Virus record (IMG/VR): IMGVR_UViG_3300036939_000023
Span: 84,570-148,569 of that record
Strand: one strand, 5' to 3'
Length of the DNA: 64,000 nt
DNA from: a virus
This document shows positions 24,258 through 31,144 of the stretch, one piece after another. The notes beneath the pieces are model-generated. The model worked only from the letters and a program-made list of their open reading frames with translations. It made no database searches and was not told where the DNA came from. A program made the position numbers and the translations under genes. The first letter of the stretch is position 1, and each line of letters begins with the position of its first letter.

Positions 24258-24266
24258 ATAATTATA
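24258..24266 (-). promoter_or_regulatory. tRNA promoter, TATAATTAT with TTGTCA
   Basis: Leftward TTGTCA, 15 bases, then TATAATTAT. The -10 ends 13 bases before the tRNA 5' end. This is the one copy with a -35-like element. It shows that the motif works as a promoter independently of any start codon. Confidence 0.65.
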
Positions 24267-24345
24267 GCTCAGTATTTTTCTTGACAAACTTAATACTAAG
24301 TTCTACCTTATACCCTAGTGCATCTAGGCTTTATCTTTAGTCATT

Positions 24346-24534
24346 TTAAATCTCCTGTAATATTGCATTAACAAACAATTTACTACTGTAGCTATTACTT
24401 TTCTTGTAGTTTAAGTATTGTTCTGCATCTTCTTTACTTAATTTTATCTTAGTAGCTTGTTTAACTGACTTCGTAACTTTACTGTCATTGTTATCACAGT
24501 AATATTTACCTTCAGCTAATTTAATAATATACAT
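24346..24534 (-). CDS. Unknown 62-residue protein
   Basis: MYIIKLAEGKYYCDNNDSKV... is a basic protein resembling small phage proteins that open with the same MYIIK..GKYY pattern, with a helical SKEDAEQYLNYKK segment. Its ATG overlaps the previous stop by one base. The function is unknown. Confidence 0.55.
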   Translation of the reverse strand: MYIIKLAEGKYYCDNNDSKVTKSVKQATKIKLSKEDAEQYLNYKKSNSYSSKLFVNAILQEI

Positions 24535-24716
24535 TATTTTTTAATCCAAACTAGTACTGTATTCAAAGGATTATAAGTATAACTAGCTGCTATGTGATAA
24601 TTACTATTTGGTGGAAAATCATCTTCAGTTGTCATGTCTTGAATATAATAATTAGAGTATTTAATTTTAATGTATTCTAGTAACTTTGCTTTAGTTTCAA
24701 AATGCATTAGTGCCAA
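24534..24716 (-). CDS. Unknown 60-residue protein
   Basis: MALMHFETKAKLLEYIKIKY... contains ASYTYNPLNTVLVWIKK at the end. It overlaps the upstream gene by 10 bases. No family is recognised. Confidence 0.5.
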   Translation of the reverse strand: MALMHFETKAKLLEYIKIKYSNYYIQDMTTEDDFPPNSNYHIAASYTYNPLNTVLVWIKK

Positions 24717-25048
24717 AATCCAATTAATGTTTTAATTAATCTGTAAATTCTACATTCAATATCAAACATACTTTTAGGTTTAATATTGTTCTGTAGTTCT
24801 TTAATATCTTCAATTACACCTAAAACAGTATTGCAATTTTCTAAATAACCAAAGTATAAGTATTTAACTGTATTTTCTGTGTGATCAATTATACTTAAAT
24901 GTTGATTTATTACATCGTCAGTTAATGAATTAAAACAGCTTATGTAATCATTATGTTTGTTTACTTCAAAAATAAATGCTAGTTCAATATAAGTTTCAGT
25001 AGATTGTGAAGGAACTACTTTGTAATCTAACTTAAGTACTGATGTCAT
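24707..25048 (-). CDS. Unknown protein, paralogue of the 5208-5738 product
   Basis: The 113-residue product starts MTSVLKLDYKVVPSQSTETY. AFIFEVNKHNDYISCF and NCNTVLGVIEDIKELQ ... CRIYRLIKTLIGFW line up in order with VFSVNKQDDYYRHF and NSNSVRGILKDLVRF ... CWLYTAIKSLDLHW of the larger paralogue. The shorter protein lacks the middle segment. The function is unknown. Confidence 0.6.
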   Translation of the reverse strand: MTSVLKLDYKVVPSQSTETYIELAFIFEVNKHNDYISCFNSLTDDVINQHLSIIDHTENTVKYLYFGYLENCNTVLGVIEDIKELQNNIKPKSMFDIECRIYRLIKTLIGFWH

Positions 25049-25081
25049 GTCTGTGGTACCTGTATGAGCTTTGAAGACACA

Positions 25082-25121
25082 GTAACCTCCTTAATGATGA
25101 AATGTACACTAAAGAGGTTAC
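25082..25121 (-). other. Hairpin GTAACCTC/GAGGTTAC
   Basis: Perfect 8-pair arms with a 24-base loop in the leader of the 24707-25048 gene. One arm (GAGGTTAC, read rightward) is the start of the repeat at 25111. Confidence 0.5.
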
Positions 25122-25144
25122 GTAGGTTGTAGAGGATTCTAGAA
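25111..25144 (-). repeat. 3' element, copy 1
   Basis: A 34-base element that follows the stop of 25145-25396. Read leftward it is (G/C)TCTARAATC(C/G)TCTACAA(C/T)CTACGTAACCTCTTT and recurs at 25443-25476. It holds AACCTCT, complementary to the GAGGTT ribosome sites used by several genes. Confidence 0.6.
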
Positions 25145-25396
25145 CTAATTGAAGGTATAAGGTAATCTGGTTATCTGTTGGTAACTGTTATTTAAATTAC
25201 CTTTAAATTCAATGCCTGTTTGTTTTCCCCATCTGTCATCATTGTAAACTTTCACACTAATTTCACTATCCTTAAGATTAGGAAAGTCCTGTTTAGCTAT
25301 TTGTTTTAACTTGTTAATGTATTCAATTGAATGGCAGTAAGTATTTGACTTAATAATGCAATAACCCTCTGGTGTTTGATACTTTTTAATATCCAT
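25145..25396 (-). CDS. Unknown 83-residue protein
   Basis: MDIKKYQTPEGYCIIKSNTY... contains VKVYNDDRWGKQTGIEFKGN and is basic, alpha/beta. The 3' element copy 1 follows at its stop. No family is recognised. Confidence 0.55.
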   Translation of the reverse strand: MDIKKYQTPEGYCIIKSNTYCHSIEYINKLKQIAKQDFPNLKDSEISVKVYNDDRWGKQTGIEFKGNLNNSYQQITRLPYTFN

Positions 25397-25442
25397 GTAT
25401 GCTCCTATTAAATAAGCTCAAGCTCACATTCAATTTTAATCA

Positions 25443-25476
25443 AAAGAGGTTACGTAGATTGTAGACGATTTTAGAG
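25443..25476 (-). repeat. 3' element, copy 2
   Basis: The second copy of the element at 25111-25144, with about four differences, again starting at a stop codon (that of 25471-25737). This copy lacks the pairing partner of copy 1. Confidence 0.6.
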
Positions 25477-25737
25477 CTGTTCTAGTTCAGTTAATTCTTG
25501 TTTAAGTTTATTTAACTCAGCTTCCTTAATAAGTAATTCTTGCTTAAGCTGTTTAATTCTGTTGTACTTCTTTTTAGATTCAGCTACTTTAGCTAATTCA
25601 ATTGTTTGCTGAAATTTTTTTAAATACCTTTCGGCAACTTCAATTGAAATATAAATTTGATAATCATCATCTTCATCTTCTATTGCAATCCATCTGTTCT
25701 GGTATAGATTTTGTTCATCTACTACTGAAAATTGCAT
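25471..25737 (-). CDS. Coiled-coil unknown protein
   Basis: MQFSVVDEQNLYQNRWIAIE... (88 residues) has a short folded amino half and a coil from about residue 30 on (IKQLKQELLIKEAELNKLKQ). No family is recognised. Confidence 0.6.
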   Translation of the reverse strand: MQFSVVDEQNLYQNRWIAIEDEDDDYQIYISIEVAERYLKKFQQTIELAKVAESKKKYNRIKQLKQELLIKEAELNKLKQELTELEQL

Positions 25738-25817
25738 GAGTTTAATCTCCTATGTTAATAACGAGCTACAAAATAAGCTCAATAGGTAGTTGCACTTAAT
25801 ACAACTAACCTTTCAAC

Positions 25818-26081
25818 TTATAAATGAGTACGACTGAACATAATCATTCTAGTTAATTCCCAGTAATCTTCTTTACTTGAAATATCCAAATACTCACTTA
25901 ATAGTTGGTGTAAATTTTCATCAAATAAATCTACCACCATATCCCAACTAGATAACTTACACCGTTCTTTAATCAAATACTGAACATAAACACTAGTAGG
26001 TGTGAATAAAATAGTATAATCATTTACTTTCATTATCTGAGTCAAGTATCTACCAGCTTTATTTATTCTTGGATATTGCAT
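25818..26081 (-). CDS. Unknown 87-residue protein
   Basis: MQYPRINKAGRYLTQIMKVN... contains TILFTPTSVYVQYLIKERCK and an acidic carboxy half. Two small stem-loops (GAGCT/AGCTC) lie downstream without a U-run. No family is recognised. Confidence 0.55.
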   Translation of the reverse strand: MQYPRINKAGRYLTQIMKVNDYTILFTPTSVYVQYLIKERCKLSSWDMVVDLFDENLHQLLSEYLDISSKEDYWELTRMIMFSRTHL

Positions 26082-26199
26082 TAGTAAATCTCCTTAAACG
26101 AAGTAGTGAGTTTACGAATATAAGCTCAAGCTAGTTCAATAAGCTTTAACTTAAAGAACTAGTTTCAGATTATTTAATTGTTAACTTGCTAGTACACTT

Positions 26200-26568
26200 C
26201 TAGCTGTATTTACTAATTAAGTCTCTGATTTTAGCAGTCTCATTGTACTCAGCATAAGACTGTTTAAGCTCACATTCAATTTTACTCAAGTGGTTAATGT
26301 CATCTTCAATTTGTTCTGCTGTGTAATGGTTATTTAGCCATAAATATCCTAAACTATCTGGGGATAAAATAGTTTGTTCAAACCACCTCGGAAACTTCAC
26401 TCGAATACCATACTTAACACCACTTAATTCACGTAAATGCACTAACTCATGTTTTAGTAAAGGTAACTGTAAATACACAGTAAAAATATTTGAGTATTTA
26501 TTAGCTATTACTTCAGCTAATTGCTTAATCAGTTGTTCTCTTTCATTCTTCAGTGTTTTAGCAGACAT
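26200..26568 (-). CDS. Unknown 122-residue helical protein
   Basis: MSAKTLKNEREQLIKQLAEV... is helical with LKHELVHLRELSGVKYG, whose HELVH resembles a zinc-protease HExxH only loosely (HELVH fits H-E-x-x-H). It is otherwise unassigned. The ribosome site TATTTGAGG is supplied by the double-hairpin leader at 26577-26640. A metalloprotease role is possible but weakly supported. Confidence 0.55.
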   Translation of the reverse strand: MSAKTLKNEREQLIKQLAEVIANKYSNIFTVYLQLPLLKHELVHLRELSGVKYGIRVKFPRWFEQTILSPDSLGYLWLNNHYTAEQIEDDINHLSKIECELKQSYAEYNETAKIRDLISKYS

Positions 26569-26576
26569 TGAATTAT

Positions 26577-26640
26577 CCTCAAATAAACAACAGAGTATTT
26601 ATTACTCTAGCTAGCTAATCAGTTGTTACTAAATAGCTAG
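26577..26640 (-). repeat. Double-hairpin leader, copy 1
   Basis: Leftward: CTAGCTA ... TAGCTAG hairpin, then AGAGTA ... TACTCT hairpin, then TATTTGAGG before the ATG at 26568. The same order recurs at 33774-33838. Confidence 0.6.
26592..26608 (-). terminator. Short hairpin, possible terminator
   Basis: Arms AGAGTA and TACTCT, 5-base loop, followed leftward by GTTGTTTATTT. It is the second hairpin of the double-hairpin leader. Confidence 0.4.
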
Positions 26641-26648
26641 TACAGTAA

Positions 26649-26828
26649 TTATTTATATTTTAATAAACGATGTAACCATAAAGGTTTAGTCCACTTACAT
26701 ATTTGAAAATCAATCCCTAATATTTGTTCTAGTTTGTATGTGATTAGTTGATAATTTTTGACTGTATTATTTTTCCATAACCAACAATCTAATTTACTAA
26801 TCCAGTTATATCTTTTATTCTGTTTCAT
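26649..26828 (-). CDS. Basic tryptophan-rich unknown protein
   Basis: A 59-codon frame, MKQNKRYNWISKLDCWLWKN ... WTKPLWLHRLLKYK, lies between the ribbon-helix-helix gene and the double-hairpin leader. It has five tryptophans and a basic overall charge. No family is recognised. Confidence 0.55.
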   Translation of the reverse strand: MKQNKRYNWISKLDCWLWKNNTVKNYQLITYKLEQILGIDFQICKWTKPLWLHRLLKYK

Positions 26829-26834
26829 ATCTGA

Positions 26835-27026
26835 TCACCTAAATAAAATCTCAGTTACTTCTCCAGACTTATGTAATACTAAAATTTTACTTCCATCCTT
26901 TCTTTTACTGTAGATATCTGCTTCAGTAGCAATAGCTTTTCTTATTGCTTCTTCAATACTAATGTTTTGTGCAATAGCTAATCCTTCAAGTACAGATAAT
27001 GCATCATCAGATAATTTGATTTTCAT
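26835..27026 (-). CDS. Ribbon-helix-helix (CopG/Arc-like) DNA-binding protein
   Basis: ATG 27026 (MKIKLSDDALSVLEGLAIAQ) follows GAG at 7 bases; the earlier start at 27038 is less likely. The first 35 residues show a short beta strand (MKIKLS) followed by two helices with NISIEEAIRKAI, the classical ribbon-helix-helix pattern; the rest is a short tail with a KDGSKILVLHKSGEVTEI hairpin common in cyanobacterial members. It is co-transcribed with 27045-27380, which has an inverted repeat 41 bases in front; autoregulation is a natural inference. Confidence 0.75.
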   Translation of the reverse strand: MKIKLSDDALSVLEGLAIAQNISIEEAIRKAIATEADIYSKRKDGSKILVLHKSGEVTEILFR

Positions 27027-27044
27027 AGTTAATCTCAAAAAAAA

Positions 27045-27380
27045 TTACACATCAAACATTGATAAGTCTAAACCAGCTTCTACTAACATTTCTAATTCTT
27101 CTTTAGTTACTGGTCTTGGTTCAGTATTTCGTGAATAATTAATTTCACCATTAGCATCTCTAGTTCTGTTAACAATACGAGAAAAGTAATCGTCAGTAGT
27201 TTCTATATCAATAGTTACTCTGTTAGCATTAATTAGAGATTCGTATAATTTATGTAATTTAATACCTCTTTCTTTAGTATTAGTATTTAGATGATGCAAA
27301 TTTATTGTTAATCCTTCTCTTACACTTAAGTAATTAACAAAGTTTTTCATTGTTCTTTCAGCTCTTTCTAAGTTATCCAT
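27045..27380 (-). CDS. Unknown 111-residue protein in the RHH operon
   Basis: MDNLERAERTMKNFVNYLSV... has an alpha/beta mix with RGIKLHKLYESLINANRVTI and an acidic end. It is 18 bases from the ribbon-helix-helix gene and the first gene after the inverted repeat at 27421-27439. No family is recognised; a toxin-like or regulator-partner role is only a possibility. Confidence 0.55.
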   Translation of the reverse strand: MDNLERAERTMKNFVNYLSVREGLTINLHHLNTNTKERGIKLHKLYESLINANRVTIDIETTDDYFSRIVNRTRDANGEINYSRNTEPRPVTKEELEMLVEAGLDLSMFDV

Positions 27381-27420
27381 AAAACTACTCTGAGTGAAAA
27401 TTAGAACTACCTACCACAAA

Positions 27421-27439
27421 ATACTACAAACTGTAATAT
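27421..27439. promoter_or_regulatory. Inverted repeat, candidate operator (copy 1)
   Basis: ATACTACA-AAC-TGTAATAT, one mismatch from perfect 8-base arms. It lies 41 bases upstream of the ATG at 27380 and overlaps a TATATT -10 candidate. The perfect copy is at 30945-30963. Confidence 0.55.
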
Positions 27440-27482
27440 AACTACAGCTTATAGTTAATTGTTATTGTATAAGGTTATCTTA

Positions 27483-27734
27483 CTAATCAATAGGCACATA
27501 AAAACTAATTAATGTAGCTCTTTTATTCATTGTTGGAAAAATCTCATATTTGTTATTAATAGATAAATATGCTTCAAAACCTAATCCATTATTGTTGTTG
27601 TAAAAAATTCTTAGCGGATAACCATTTTTATCAAATCTTCCATTATTGCTAAATGTGCCTTTAACTTTTTTGTATTCTTTGTAGTGTTTTAATCTACTAA
27701 ATACTTGAGTAGCTATCTTCTTATTGATATTCAT
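27483..27734 (-). CDS. Unknown 83-residue basic protein
   Basis: MNINKKIATQVFSRLKHYKE... contains GRFDKNGYPLRIFYNNNNGL, a basic alpha/beta protein. No family is recognised. Confidence 0.55.
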   Translation of the reverse strand: MNINKKIATQVFSRLKHYKEYKKVKGTFSNNGRFDKNGYPLRIFYNNNNGLGFEAYLSINNKYEIFPTMNKRATLISFYVPID

Positions 27735-27788
27735 GGCTATAATGCTCTACAAGACTAAATGACCTATCTATCATGAAGCAAAAGAAAA

Positions 27789-27812
27789 CCCTCCAGAACA
27801 GCTTCCAGAGGG
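27789..27812 (-). terminator. Hairpin terminator
   Basis: Arms CCCTC and GAGGG followed leftward by TTTTCTTTTG. It follows the frame at 27840-28048. AATCTAACCTCTAC precedes the hairpin, as at 31065. Confidence 0.6.
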
Positions 27813-27839
27813 CGTAGAGGTTAGATTTGATTATCTTAA

Positions 27840-28048
27840 CTATTCTCCAAACTTATTAGTACCGTCTATTAGGTGGCAAGTAGCATAATTGTAAATACTA
27901 TTGAACACCCTTTCAGCTTTATCTTTAACTTCAATAATTTCTCCTGTCCTTAGAGTAATAACTAAGCATTTAGTTTTCTCACCTACTAAAGTGAACTTAA
28001 TAATAGATGAATAAAAAACAAAAGAACTATCATCTATTTGAATAACAT
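27840..28048 (-). pseudogene. Unknown gene with a frameshift right at its start
   Basis: AGGAG and an ATG at 28048 are well placed, but that frame stops after four codons. The next frame is open for 68 codons (IQIDDSSFVFYSSIIKFTLV ... LRTGEIIEVKDKAERVFNSI) down to TAG at 27840 and contains no ATG, GTG or TTG near its beginning. One added G after the ATG would give MVIQIDDSSF... Either a base was lost, the sequence has an error, or translation begins at ATT 28043. A proper terminator follows. Confidence 0.5.
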
Positions 28049-28081
28049 GCCTTCAATCTCCTAAATTGTTTACTGTAGTTT

Positions 28082-28615
28082 TTAAAGGTTAGCTGTACTA
28101 CCAAACCATCGGTAACTTTTCTGCCAATAACTCTTTCTACTTAAATATTCCTTATAAGCTATCTCTGCATCACTAAAACTATTTGCAACATAAAAAGTAC
28201 CATTACTACTACCATATTTTTCTTTTAAATCTTCATTACCTTTAGTAAATGCTAAATGTGGTAATGTTAATTCTTCATACTTAAACTTTAATTCATAAAA
28301 CAAGTACTTACAAATAACTAATAACTGTCTACTATTACTGTAGTTATTAGGCTGTTCATACTTAATATCATAAATATCAAGTAAAGCTTCAAGATGTAAT
28401 AATCCCCACTTAAAATTACTTTTACTTAAGTTAATCCATAAACTACTTTGATGTTTAGGATTGAATTGCTGTATTGGACTATAATGATTCTGTTCTAGTA
28501 GACTTACAGCTAACATCTGACTAGTTTCAATTATCATCTTTCCTTGTAATTTAGGATAATTTAAATTCTTAGCACTACTTACAGGATTTTTATCAGTAAA
28601 GAATGTATTAACCAT
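28082..28615 (-). CDS. Conserved phage protein, 'NP...KMI.E..QML' family
   Basis: The 177-residue product has FFTDKNPVSSAKNLNYPKLQ, GKMIIETSQMLAVSLL, HQSSLWINLSKSNFKWGLLH and the carboxy end AYKEYLSRKSYWQKSYRW. This pattern recurs in a phage family sometimes annotated as related to pyrimidine-dimer DNA glycosylases. The annotation is uncertain and no catalytic residue was confirmed by me. It overlaps the next gene by one base. Confidence 0.65.
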   Translation of the reverse strand: MVNTFFTDKNPVSSAKNLNYPKLQGKMIIETSQMLAVSLLEQNHYSPIQQFNPKHQSSLWINLSKSNFKWGLLHLEALLDIYDIKYEQPNNYSNSRQLLVICKYLFYELKFKYEELTLPHLAFTKGNEDLKEKYGSSNGTFYVANSFSDAEIAYKEYLSRKSYWQKSYRWFGSTANL

Positions 28616-28965
28616 TACTTTTCTATCTTTCTTATCTCTGTAATAGTAACTAATGAATTAAAGTACCTAAAATACTTGTTAAATTGATACTTTTTAACTA
28701 AATTTTCACTATCATCTAACCAAATATCTGTTAAAAACTCATAAAAACTGTCATCAAAGCTATAAATTAGCTCATAATCACTAAAAATTGTACTTTTGTG
28801 TTGATTTAAATAACTACCTTTACTATCAGATGATAAAAATTTAGTAAAATTAGTCTTTGTAATGTTGTTGTAACAGTATAAGTTAGTTTTTAATACTAAA
28901 TATAACTGTTTTTTGTTGTGAATAGCTAAATTTACAAACTCAGAATCTAACAAATATAGAATCAT
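28615..28965 (-). CDS. Unknown 116-residue protein
   Basis: MILYLLDSEFVNLAIHNKKQ... is rich in tyrosine, phenylalanine and aspartate (DDSFYEFLTDIWLDDSENLV). No family is recognised. Confidence 0.55.
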   Translation of the reverse strand: MILYLLDSEFVNLAIHNKKQLYLVLKTNLYCYNNITKTNFTKFLSSDSKGSYLNQHKSTIFSDYELIYSFDDSFYEFLTDIWLDDSENLVKKYQFNKYFRYFNSLVTITEIRKIEK

Positions 28966-29045
28966 AATACCTACTACTAGATTTGCACTAGTATCTCCTA
29001 AAATATGAAATTAGTTGCATTACTTATGCTAAGTAGGCTAGTTAA

Positions 29046-29684
29046 TTAAAGGTAATTATAACCCTTAATCTCTTGTAGCTCATTTATATTTACTTTTATT
29101 CTGTTATCTCTTTTATCTCTTACCTCAACTACTACAGGAGTTATTATCTCAACCGTAGTCACTTGCATCTTTAATCCTCTTCTAACTAAAAAATAAGGCG
29201 CATTAATTTTTATCTCACTAACTGCTGTCTGATATTCAAACTGCTGTACATTGTTTCTTAATTCCTTCTCTTGTTTATCTCTAAGTACTATTGGATAAGT
29301 CTTGTAAATGTAAGGCTTCATACGTTTATTAGGTCTTACATCAAACTTTTGTCCTATCACTTCTTTAACTTCTGGTATTTGTTTAATTACCCTTAAGAAG
29401 TCGTTAAAATCATTAACATCACATTGCTTTATTTTCAGAAATATGTAATCAGAGTAAGGAAGTTGTAGTAACTGTTTATCTTCATTAAAGTTTCTTGGTA
29501 ATCCTAATCCTTCAATAAAATATCTTAAGCTGAAATCTGCATTGATTTTATTGTTGCTTAGTAGATAGTTTTTGTTGGGATAATTATCTTTCTCTAAATA
29601 CATTTTTATTAGATTCAGTATCTTTTCCTCTTGTTTGTACAGCACAGAAAAACAATACCAACCAGCCTTGATTGTATCAGACAT
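29046..29684 (-). CDS. NusG-like transcription factor candidate
   Basis: ATG 29684 (MSDTIKAGWYCFSVLYKQEE) is preceded by GGAG at 6 bases. The first 120 residues resemble an NGN domain: WYCFSVLYKQEEKILNLIKM at the start and LPYSDYIFLKIK ... IKQIPEVKEVIGQ, matching the usual 'PGYVFV...I....GV..F.G' part. The carboxy end (LKMQVTTVEIITPVVVEVRD) could be a KOW-type barrel. NusG-type proteins bind RNA polymerase and act on pausing and termination, sensible for a phage with many hairpin terminators. The match is from pattern only. Confidence 0.5.
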   Translation of the reverse strand: MSDTIKAGWYCFSVLYKQEEKILNLIKMYLEKDNYPNKNYLLSNNKINADFSLRYFIEGLGLPRNFNEDKQLLQLPYSDYIFLKIKQCDVNDFNDFLRVIKQIPEVKEVIGQKFDVRPNKRMKPYIYKTYPIVLRDKQEKELRNNVQQFEYQTAVSEIKINAPYFLVRRGLKMQVTTVEIITPVVVEVRDKRDNRIKVNINELQEIKGYNYL

Positions 29685-29686
29685 AA

Positions 29687-30472
29687 TTAACTCCAAAGAT
29701 CAATGTATTCAATATGAGCGTATTGAAAATTAACAAAATCTACTTTTCTGGCACAACCTAGTACTGAATTATAAGCTTCTAGTAAATTACAGTACTTATC
29801 TTCCTCAGTTGTTAGTAAATATTTATCTCCTTTAATATCTAAAATTACATTAATAGTTAAGTAATTGTTACTACATAAGTTAACTATTTGTTTAGGTTGA
29901 TAGTAACAATTATGTAATTTGATAATCTTTAAGGACTTAACACTATCAATGTTAGATAGATAAGATTTATTAGTTATTGCAGTTAGTAAGATATCTCCTA
30001 ACTGTAAATTAACTATCTCAGTGTTCTCTAACTCATCTTCAATTGTTAATACATTAGTTGAATTAGTTGTTAACTGTTTAGTAATAACTAACTTACCTTT
30101 ATTACTTAAGACACTTAAATCAACTACAAATTTATCGGTAAATAAAATATCGGCAAACACATTACTTTTGTCTTTGTTATTATCTCTAGTTAACTTCCAA
30201 AAATAATGACTATAATTTCTTTTAAAACAATCTAAGTCAAATGCAATATTTACAGTAATTGGATCAGTGAAATCCGCAAATTCAACTACCCATGATTTTT
30301 CTGATAACTGATCTACTACATTTCCGTTAGCTTCAAATTTAGCTAACTTATCAGCTACTAATTCTAATGCTTGTTGAAGGTATAATCTTTGCTCTTGTTT
30401 AACTGGCTGTGGATGGCAACTAGGATTATAGTAACTGGCAGTATGAATGTAATAGAGAGGATAATTGTACAT
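29687..30472 (-). CDS. Unknown 261-residue protein
   Basis: The product starts MYNYPLYYIHTASYYNPSCH and is beta-rich with lysine-rich loops. It joins the NusG-like gene as TAA-TT-ATG, so the two are probably co-translated. No family is recognised. Confidence 0.6.
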   Translation of the reverse strand: MYNYPLYYIHTASYYNPSCHPQPVKQEQRLYLQQALELVADKLAKFEANGNVVDQLSEKSWVVEFADFTDPITVNIAFDLDCFKRNYSHYFWKLTRDNNKDKSNVFADILFTDKFVVDLSVLSNKGKLVITKQLTTNSTNVLTIEDELENTEIVNLQLGDILLTAITNKSYLSNIDSVKSLKIIKLHNCYYQPKQIVNLCSNNYLTINVILDIKGDKYLLTTEEDKYCNLLEAYNSVLGCARKVDFVNFQYAHIEYIDLWS

Positions 30473-30544
30473 CTGAGTGACACCTAGAATGAGCTACAAC
30501 AAACAAAAACTACTTCAATGGTAAATAGGCCATTAAAGCAAAAA

Positions 30545-30566
30545 CTACCCTGAGAGGTCAAGGTAG
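30545..30566 (-). terminator. Hairpin terminator
   Basis: Arms CTACC and GGTAG followed leftward by TTTTTGCTTT. A second hairpin (AATGG/CCATT) and another TTTTTG run follow immediately, giving a tandem pair. Confidence 0.55.
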
Positions 30567-30594
30567 CTTTAAGTAGTATTTAGCTGTTAGGAAT

Positions 30595-30831
30595 TTATAG
30601 GCTGTTTAAGTCCGGACAGTAATAGTTGAGCATGGAATCATACCATTCATTTATTAGATAAATAGAATCGTTAGGGATATCTATTCTAACTTTATTGTCC
30701 TCAAACACTATTTGTTCTATTACAGATTGTTTAATTATCTGTAAGCTAACTACTTGCTTAGTATCTGCATCTATACAAAGTAGTTTAATAGACTCAGAAT
30801 CGATGAACATCTTGCTTGTTAATTGCTTCAT
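30595..30831 (-). CDS. Unknown 78-residue protein
   Basis: MKQLTSKMFIDSESIKLLCI... has beta-type segments and the ending NEWYDSMLNYYCPDLNSL. AGGAG precedes it and the inverted repeat at 30945-30963 lies about 114 bases upstream. No family is recognised. Confidence 0.6.
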   Translation of the reverse strand: MKQLTSKMFIDSESIKLLCIDADTKQVVSLQIIKQSVIEQIVFEDNKVRIDIPNDSIYLINEWYDSMLNYYCPDLNSL

Positions 30832-30944
30832 TTTCTAATCTCCTGAGTATTAGTTAAGCTATAAGGTTAAGTTGCTTAACTTGTTCTTTAACCTCAAAAA
30901 AATTACAGCACCTATTAAAAAACAAGCATTAGTTATACTACAAC

Positions 30945-30963
30945 ATACTACAAACTGTAGTAT
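30945..30963. promoter_or_regulatory. Inverted repeat, candidate operator (copy 2)
   Basis: ATACTACA-AAC-TGTAGTAT, perfect 8-base arms with a 3-base centre. Leftward of it TGTAGTAT occurs once more, ending in TATAAC, a possible -10. Compare 27421-27439. Confidence 0.6.
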
Positions 30964-31064
30964 AAGTACTGCTTATCTATAATATAAGTTTTAGTTATTA
31001 GCTTCTATATTGTCATGTAAGCTCTGAAGTTAGGTAAATGATGGATTGTACTTATACATAAGAA

Positions 31065-31094
31065 AAGACCCCTACAACTGAATGCAGAGGTCTT
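31065..31094 (-). terminator. Hairpin terminator
   Basis: Arms AAGACC(C)CT and AG(A)GGTCTT followed leftward by TTCTTATGT. It ends the 31145-33208 transcript and is preceded by AATCTAACCTCTAC. Confidence 0.65.
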
Positions 31095-31144
31095 AATAAA
31101 CGAGTAGAGGTTAGATTCTGTTTTATTTACCAGTAACTAATCGT

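Larger units (their letters stand above)
30832..31144. other. Intergenic region with operator and terminator
   Basis: There is no gene in these 313 bases. They hold, from left to right, the AGGAG of 30831, a small GTTAAG/CTTAAC stem-loop, the inverted repeat at 30945-30963 with TGTAGTAT repeated again next to it, and the terminator of the 31145 gene at 31065-31094. Confidence 0.6.

Noticed and set aside
24330-24345. Six-codon frame MTKDKA after an AGGAG between the tRNA and 24346
   Set aside because: The ribosome site is part of the upstream gene's end and the frame stops at once; it is too short to call.
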